Source: Porogramme epimiltina
Taxonomy: Eukaryota > Basidiomycota > Agaricomycetes > Polyporales > Polyporaceae
Direction: 5' to 3'
NCBI GenBank assembly: GCA_900155495.1
Contig: FTLJ01000573.1
Location: 20,035-84,034, forward strand
DNA: 64,000 nucleotides
The position numbers were made by a program, and so were the translations under genes. The notes under the pieces are model-generated. The model was not told the origin of the DNA. It was given only the letters and a program-made list of their open reading frames with translations, and did not search any database. Below are positions 57,061-64,000 of this stretch, piece by piece. Each line of letters begins with the position of its first letter. The stretch's first letter is position 1.

Positions 57061-58102
57061 CTAACCAAGAAGCGCAGCACCAGCAAGACCGAGCAACCCC
57101 GCAATGCCAATGGCTCCAGCAGAAGCATGGCCGCTGGCCGCGTTACTGCTCGTGGCCGTAGCGCTGGTCGTAGTTCCGGTGGTCTTCGAAGCCGTCCCCG
57201 TGGTGGACGTGCTCGTTGTAGTCGCTGATGCCACGGACGTGGTCGCCGACGATCCAGGTGTAGAAATAGCCCTGCGCAAAAATCGCAATATGTGAGCACT
57301 CTCCCAGTCTATGCGAGGATCGCAGACTCACTTCTGCGCAACGATGCCTGCCGTGGGAGAGGTTGGGGTCGCAGGGGACATAGAAGCAGATGTGCCTGAC
57401 AACGAAGCTGCCACTTTCAGGCAGCTGCAGTAATGCGGACATTAGCCCGTGTCAATGCCCAATGGAGGTGAGGATGGGAACCTGTTATCGGGCCCGGCCT
57501 GTACGGTCTGGATATCGGAGAACGCCTGGGTTCCAGTGCTGTCTCTCATCATAGTCGAGCTATTGACAAGCTCCGTGAGTATAGGAAGCAAAACTCATTC
57601 ATAGACAACTCACAAGGTGCTGCCACTCGGCATGTCCACGACCCACGTCAAGCTCTGACCGCTTTGAATGACAGGGAATTGCTTGAGCTAAAGAAAGTGA
57701 CAGCGTCAATTTGTGGAGACGTGCATCGACGGGGACAACTTACGGCAGGTGCCGCAGGTTGGCCCGCTTGGTTCAAGGTCAGATACGAAGAACAAAGTAG
57801 TCTACGCGAATGGACTTACCGGGGATTAGGGAGAGGTAGTACGGCGCGACTCCTCCCTGCCAGGTAAATTGGACCGGCTCTAGAACAAACAATTCAGTGT
57901 GTGCCAGCCAATGCCTGCAGTATCCGACTCACGACATTCAACCGGGTTCGCACTATGCAAAACCGATGTTGATATTAGCATTACGAGATACGACGGAGGC
58001 CAACATCAAGAAATGCACATACAGGGTATTGATCTTCAAATCTTGAGCGAGAACCACTTGGAGAAGGGCGGCAAGAAGGGCAGTAGCGGTGAAGTAACGC
58101 AT
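57061..58102 (-). CDS. Secreted Ser/Thr-rich protein with GPI anchor
   Basis: Several short exons. Signal peptide MRYFTATALLAALLQVVLAQ, then the domain pattern VEC-PVQFTWQGGVAPYYLSLIP, typical of fungal cell-wall and surface proteins related to the Kre9/KNH N-terminal domain. A Ser/Thr-rich region and the C-terminal hydrophobic tail SAGAIGIAGLLGLAGAALLG suggest a GPI anchor; the stop is at 57061-57063. Its role is probably in the wall or at the cell surface; no catalytic residues seen. Confidence 0.75.
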
Positions 58103-58481
58103 CTTAAGCGGTTCTGAAGGGTGTGTCGCTAGGGTATATGCGGGCAGGGGGTATGGGCTAGAAGGCAGAGAGGTGTAGGAGATGGAAGAGGCGACGGATA
58201 AAAGGAGAGACGGTTCGAACTTGCGTGACGGATATGGAGGAGCACTGTGAAGGGTCTTCGAAGGCGGCGCGGGAGGCGAAAACCGACAGGTGAGTGCTGC
58301 CGAGAACGGAAATGCGCTTGCCTTTCTTGTGTGCCAGAGGTGCCACCCCGACCCCACTTGTAAAGACTGCTTCGAGCGATTGACGGCGGAAGACTCTCGG
58401 AACCCACACGAGAACGCCAGAGAGACCATTGATACAGCAATGTCAAACCAAAGATACAACACCTATGTTCGTAGACGCAGA
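58103..58481. other. Intergenic, 0.38 kb
   Basis: 5' flank of the GPI-protein gene and 3' flank of PRMT5. No gene seen. Confidence 0.5.
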
Positions 58482-61400
58482 TTACAGCCCAATCCAACTA
58501 CTCCGGCCCCCAGGATTATGCAGCGCCGTCTGGCTGATTTTGACCAGGCTCACGCCCTCCCTCGTCCTGTCCACCATGGACGACATCGAAGAGGCTGATC
58601 CAGGGACCTCTAGCGTGAGGTGCGGGACGTCCAGCAAGGGACTCGTCACAATCGTCGGAGTGGAGACGGACGCTGTCGGGCTGAGGAAGAAGCTACTGTC
58701 CGCAGAGGGTGTGGAAGGCGACAGCGTATCCCGCCAGATTGGAGAAGACACGGAGGAGCTGGGGACTGGCAGGAAAGCCTCCGCGTACCATTCATACCAG
58801 ACTTTCCGTGTGTCTGTGAGCCTCCAGAGCGAGACTGTGAGTTCGCAGTCTGCAGGCACGTAGAGGGGATCCTAGGACTTGATGTGAGCCACAACGTCAG
58901 CGTGCGCGTGCTTCCATAGCGTACCTGGAGCGGGAAATACAGCGGGAACCAGCTAAGCATGTCCTTGGAAATCATGTCCATTCGCTCAGGATGTATGCTG
59001 ATACCGACGTTCCCATAAAGAACGGCCTCGAAGTATCCGCCGAAGCCGTGCAGGACGCCAGCGTGGGGTATGTGGAAGGTGAGCTTGGAAGACCTGACGT
59101 TGTGGCTGTTCGTGAGCGGAAGGCCTGCGAGCGTGCGGTCAGATTCTTCCCCGTCAAAGGATGCGCTCAGTGCAATCTGACCTTGCTCGGTCAGAGCCGC
59201 ATCTCTCCTAGGGTGCTCGAACTCCCAGCACTCCTGTATCCGTGGGCCGCAAGAGCCGCTGATACCGTGTCCGTCATCGCTCAGGATGTTGATAGCGTGA
59301 AGCATTACGACATATGGCGTCTCGGCGGACTTCTGGAGGTCCTTGCCCGACCTTGTCTCGTTGTACAGCTTCGAGGAGGACAGCGGGGCAATGTACGCCG
59401 TGTAAGACGCCGGGATGGAAATCCCGTCCGCTGCACGCAATCAGCACAACATCCGGCCCCTCCACCCCAGAAGACACTCTTACGTTTCAGGAACCTTGAG
59501 GCGCCGTCCAAACACTCTGGGCTGAGCTCATTGTCGCCGAACGAACCCAAGAGCTCGCTCACGAGAATGTCCACTTGCTCTGGAACTTCGAGAGCGCGCA
59601 TATCCCCATAGAGCAGCTTCACCTTCTCGTCCCCCCACTCCGTTCGGTGGCGTTCTTGGAGGCTATATGGCGACATAGAGCGATGGTCAGGAGGTGCGGG
59701 GACCCTTGCGAGTAGTCAGAGCTTACGTGACATATGCATTGGGATTTTTCTCTACCGCGTAGATGAAAGCCTCGCGTTTTGCGCGTTCTATTGCCTTGAG
59801 CGCACGAGCGACAAGAGGTCCGCGGCCGGCGCCTGCGACACAGATCGTACTGTGGCATCATGAGACTAGCAACAGCCTGTGTCATACGGGATCACGTACA
59901 CTTTACCCGAGCTCGGCCACTCCTTTAGAGCTAAGTAGATCGCCTGTGTTCTTGAATCTCAGAACATGTCCGGAACAAATAAGCTTTCATACTGCACCTC
60001 CTCATAGTTCCGATATTTGACAGGGTCTTGTTCAAACGTCTGGTATGTAATGCTTTGCAGGTTATCCATTAAAGGCTACCCACTCGGACACATGAACGAC
60101 CGCTGACCGATGACAGAAGCTAGCCACATACCTGTAGCGGCGCCTGGAGGTAGTCTTGGTACCCCTGTGCAAAGTTCTCCACCGTCCCGGCAGTCAACGC
60201 AGCCTTCACCGCCGGGCTAGTCTTCTCGAGGTGCTTCACATACTGGGTGTACGCGACCTCCCCGCCGCGCGGGTGCTTTTTGCTCTTCGTCCCAGCCAGG
60301 ATCACGTTCGGTTGCAGCTGCACGGGAGGCCCACATGAGCGTCACGCGACCCCCATTACCCAGCTCGACGGCGCGCCCACCTTCATAATGTCACGTATGA
60401 ACGACTGCGTGCCCTTGGGCAGCACGGGGTACCCCTTCGCGTTCGCGATGAACGTCGACGCCGGCAGCCACAGATGCCGCACCGGCTCGGCGAGCCACTG
60501 GTTCAGCACCGTCGACGACAGCGGGAGCGGAGGGGTGAGGTCGAGCGCTGCGTCGTGCGCCCACAGACCCTTCAGCCACAGTCACGCACACACGCCCCCC
60601 TCCCCCCTCGCACAAACGCCAATAGGGGGGCAGGGGGCCCCGGGGGCGAGCGCACTCACTCAGCGTCAGGCGCGGGTTGTACCCGCAGATCGTCCGGATC
60701 GTGTCCCACATCTCCCACGTCGTCATGTTCGACTCGGGCGGCGCGGCGCCGCCCCCGCGCGCGAGGTCGTCGGACGAGACCGAGAACCGGGACGTGTTCG
60801 GCGGGTCGACCGGCGACGGCGCGGGCGATGGCGAGCGCGACGGCACCTGCACGGCCGTGACCGCGTCGTAGATCGGCACGCGCACGGAGAACTCCATGAA
60901 CTGCACCGAGCCGAGCGCGGCGTTCACCGCGCGCGCGTACGCCCCGACCTGCGTCCGGTTGTTCGGCGGCGGGAGGACCACGCACTGCGCATTCAGATAC
61001 GACGCGAACGCGACCTCTTGCTGGAGGGCCTGCGCAGGGAAGGCGGAGCGTCAGCGCGGGCGCGCTCCGGCTGCGGTGGCGCGCGAATGAACGGGTCGCA
61101 GCGCAGGGGGGCGTGAAGAGGGTGGGAGGCGAGGGGCGACAGAGCGGGGTTCACTCACGATTTCTGCGTCGTGCCGCACCCAATCGTCTGAGGCGTCGAG
61201 CTCTAGCCAGTCCGAAATGAGCGGAATAATGCACTCTGCCTCGTCTGCCGGACAGTTAGAGACCCCCACCGCGCTCGAGCCCCTGGGCACGCACCGAGTC
61301 GCGAAATGGTCACCTCATCCCGGAAGAAAGCCGGCTTCGATCTCCAGGCCTCTGCACGTTGCTCGATTGTGTTAAGGGTGGCTTGGTCCTCATTTGGGTT

Positions 61401-61586
61401 GAGAAGGCACATTTCCCTCCATCTCGCCTTCCATTTCGCGTTAGTGAGGGGAATACAGACGGTATCGTACCCGGCGGAGCGAGCATCTGTCGTCGCACGG
61501 AGAACAGGCGTGTCTTCCCCGAGGTCGTCGCGTCGTGAGAGCTGAGCAAGATCGTCGAGAGTATAATGGCTACAGAACGACGGCAT
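58482..61586 (-). CDS. PRMT5-type protein arginine methyltransferase
   Basis: Multi-exon gene encoding a type II arginine methyltransferase (symmetric dimethylation of histones and splicing proteins; Skb1/Hsl7 in yeasts). SAM-binding motif [12 protein letters not shown] is near 59.8 kb; the substrate double-Glu loop [19 protein letters not shown] is near 59.5 kb. The conserved [12 protein letters not shown] segment lies in the N-terminal TIM-barrel half and [17 protein letters not shown] leads into the catalytic part. The beta-barrel C-terminus ends [11 protein letters not shown]. Several internal introns. The start at [10 protein letters not shown] is the most likely ATG but an additional upstream exon cannot be ruled out. 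Confidence 0.88.
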
Positions 61587-61959
61587 CGCGAGAAAAGAGG
61601 GATAGAGAAGCTACAGCATGAGTTGAGAGAGCAGAAGAGAAGAACAAGGCGCTGCAAACGGCCTGAGCCTGGGCCACGGGCGAACGCGACTCGCGGGGAT
61701 GCCATCATCTTATCGCCGTGGATAGACGCCTCTGACGATCTGCCCCACAGTCTGTCAGTGATCAGATCGGCCTCGTCCACAATGCCCACAGTGGAGGGGC
61801 AAACGTCTGGGTACCACGATGGCGTCGGACTGGGTCAGGTGCGCGGAAACAGACTGGTCTGACACATATGCTACACACACTATGAAACTACACAAGGCGC
61901 TCGTTCCTCAGGCTGGGATGTCCCTGCAGCTGACGCCCCAGCACGCTCCCACTCTGCCT
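61587..61959. other. Intergenic, 0.37 kb
   Basis: 5' flank of PRMT5 and 3' flank of the ankyrin gene. May hold an upstream PRMT5 exon; no clear one found. Confidence 0.4.
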
Positions 61960-62977
61960 CTACCCGCCTTCTGTGCGTGGCCTCTTCGCGGCGTCGCCAC
62001 CGTCCGGACGCTCGTTCCCAGCCTGCCCACTTGCAGTGTCCACACCCATCCCATACCCAGTAATGACGCCCTCAATTACCGCGCGGCCGACGATCTGCCG
62101 CAGCTCCTCCTCTGGCACTTCCCTCCCCTCCGCCTCGGCGCGCTGTATGATGGACTGCACGGACTGTAGCAGGGACGACGTCAGGTTCTCGGAGGCCGCG
62201 TTTTGCGCGTGCTGCGACGGTTGCTCGTGTGTCTGCACCCCCATCTCCGCTCCCTGGTGCGGCGCTCCGAGAGCACTCGGTGTGGTGCCGGTGCCCTCGA
62301 CGCCCCGCAGATACGCGGCTACGGCCGGAAGCTCCTCCTCCTCGTGGTATTGTGCAGGCTGTCCGGGTAAATTTTAGACGAGCGCGTCCACCTGGCCCGA
62401 GGACACGACGGTGGGGGGCACTCACGGATAGCCCGTCGGCATTTTGGCGGCTCACGGTGGCCCCGCGCTCGACAAGGAAACGTGCCGTCGCGACATCTTC
62501 AACGACATACAACGGAGTATCGCCATCCTCATCAGTGACGTTGACGTCGCCGCCTAATGAATCAGATAAGACGAATGAATAGGCGGTGAACGGAGCGCGT
62601 ACCGTGGGCGATCAAGTACTCTAAAATGTTCAGGTGCCCGTATGATGCAGCTGCATGCCTGCAGGTCGCCGGCGATCAGTTTACAGCCCTCGTGCTGAGT
62701 GAGGGGCAGACCGGTGCTCACATGGGTGTATACGTATTCTGGTCGGGTACATTTGGGGACATCGCTGTAGAATCTCCTCAATTTCTTGCAGGAACGCCGA
62801 TACCGATCTCACAAACACTGTGTTTCTATCAGCTCCTGACACCGGTGTTGTGAGTATTGTGATCTCGCAAGCGCGGGCGGATCTCTCTTTCAAACGCACC
62901 CTGACGCGCTCTAGATCTCCGTCACCCGCAGCCACCCATATGTTCTTTTCATGCTGCACGTTAGTGGGGACAGGCAT
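61960..62977 (-). CDS. Ankyrin-repeat protein
   Basis: Multi-exon gene starting MPVPTNVQHEKNIWVAAGDGDLERV. Ankyrin units follow: NVPDQNTYTPMHAAASYGHLNILEYLIAHG and DVNVTDEDGDTPLYVVEDVATARFLVERGA, with the consensus TPLHxAAxxGH and LLxxGA elements. The junction at PMH is supplied by an intron of about 72 bases with a CTGCAG acceptor. The tail has a Gln-rich segment and a basic KRPRTEGG end, a possible nuclear signal. Ankyrin repeats mediate protein contacts; the partner is unknown. About 220 residues, similar to small yeast ankyrin proteins. Confidence 0.78.
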
Positions 62978-64000
62978 GGAGGGCGATGGCAAGTTTGGTG
63001 ATGTTCCTGGGCGCAGACGCCGAAGGGCTGCGAAGATGATCGAGCTTCGCTCACGTGGCCTCTGCCCCTTAAACGCTCTACGAGGTCAAAGATATGTCAG
63101 CAGCCGGCCGATATCACAGGCCTAAGAACGAAGGCAGAGCTTCCACCGCACGCAGCCCCGAAATACGCAGACCGTCTCTCGTGCTTCGCTCAAATTTTCG
63201 CGGGTGACAGGGTCCGACGGATGTCGACAAGCAGCCGTCAGTAGTCAGCGGAGCATCGCACGAGTTGCTCGCAGCGCCTCCCGAAATGGCTAGAATAGGG
63301 TGCAAAGGCGGTGAAATATTCCTTAATTGCATTCTGAGCCCCCCAAGGATTGATGGAGACCCTTTGAGAGGCGTTAGTGTGCTTACGGGGGCTCCGAGTC
63401 ACGTTCGCACGAGGCGCTGCAGGCGCTTAGGGCCCTGGTGCTGCAGGGCGCAGTGGTAGATGGCGGAGGCGGGGCTTCGCTAAGTGCGCAATGCTCCCAA
63501 GGTCTATAGGTCGCTCGATCGAAGTGCTAGTGGCGTCCACGGCCGCTGGGAGAGGGACGAGCGTGGGCCTGAGGTGTGGCCGAGGGGGCATGATGGTATC
63601 TGGAGAAGCGGATCTGCGATCGGAGAGGGGATCTTCGGATCCGCTCCGCTAGCGCCGTCGGGGTGTCGGGACAGATTACGTCGCCGATTTCGCTGGCCGC
63701 TTGTTCCCAGATCTACACCAGGCGGCTCGGGGCTAGTGCGCGTGCTGACCGCGCGTGTCCGGGGCACGGTCGCTGTCGCCGTCCGCCGTCGGGCGGTGTC
63801 GGGCAGGCATGCAGGAGGGAGAGGCATGGTCCGGGCGGCGGCTGGGCTCCGGAGCAGCCGACGAGAGGACGCGGCGCGTTTATTGAGATCAAATTCGGGG
63901 GGACGCCTAACCGGATCGGTGCCTGTCCGGGACGGGGGCGGACGCCTTGCGGAGGGGGGCGGGCAGGCATGGGGGCGGCGTGGAGGGTGCGCGCGTGGGG
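62978..64000. other. GC-rich end of window, no gene recognised
   Basis: 5' flank of the ankyrin gene, then very GC-rich DNA from about 63.5 kb with only composition-driven frames. I see no tRNA or rRNA fold and no repeat boundary. Confidence 0.45.

Noticed and set aside
63504..63970. Pro/Arg-rich frames at the right edge of the window
   Set aside because: Typical of GC-rich non-coding DNA; overlapping frames on both strands and no conserved motif.

Overview
The window is nuclear DNA of a filamentous basidiomycete, most likely a wood-decaying agaricomycete of polypore type. The evidence is: many genes broken by 45-110 bp GT-AG introns; GC-rich coding DNA with AT-richer gaps; two secreted laccases; a cerato-platanin; a fungal PDR transporter; a phosphoketolase/acetate kinase pair; and a divergent P-loop family of the RHS/Crinkler type. 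There is no operon structure. I saw no tRNA, rRNA or CRISPR. Exon coordinates were read by eye from splice consensus and reading frame, so gene ends are firmer than internal boundaries.

Layout. 0.1-2.1 kb: a P-loop protein gene on the minus strand. 2.8-3.8 kb: MAF1, the RNA polymerase III repressor. 3.8-7.1 kb: a long gap. 7.1-12.9 kb: two tandem laccase genes with matching introns. 13.5-18.7 kb: a full-size PDR/ABCG transporter. 20.0-21.0 kb: an alpha/beta hydrolase with an 11-nt microexon. 21.9-24.6 kb: a CaCA-family cation/calcium exchanger. 25.2-27.9 kb: two unrecognised membrane-protein genes. 28.1-29.8 kb: a 4HBT-like thioesterase-fold protein. 30.4-33.6 kb: the mitochondrial dynamin MGM1. 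34.2-35.3 kb: a DapA/HOGA-type aldolase. 35.4-35.9 kb: a one-domain SCP2 protein with a peroxisomal C-terminus. 37.4-41.0 kb: a second P-loop gene, interrupted by a 1.4-kb DNA transposon. 41.8-44.7 kb: phosphoketolase. 45.8-47.4 kb: acetate kinase, divergent from it. 47.6-49.3 kb: an FAD monooxygenase. 50.1-50.7 kb: a cerato-platanin. 51.7-56.6 kb: a very long Glu/Val/Ala/Pro-rich protein with five WxPSYSVxxQG motifs and a CaaX end. 57.1-58.1 kb: a GPI-anchored secreted protein. 58.5-61.6 kb: PRMT5. 62.0-63.0 kb: an ankyrin-repeat protein. 63-64 kb: GC-rich DNA without a recognisable gene.

Functional themes. The laccases, the transporter and the cell-surface proteins fit a saprotrophic or wood-associated life. 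Phosphoketolase makes acetyl phosphate from xylulose-5-P, and acetate kinase converts that to acetate and ATP; their head-to-head position suggests co-regulation. Most other genes are housekeeping. The least explained objects are the long repeat protein at 51.7-56.6 kb and the transposon-split P-loop gene at 37.4-41.0 kb.
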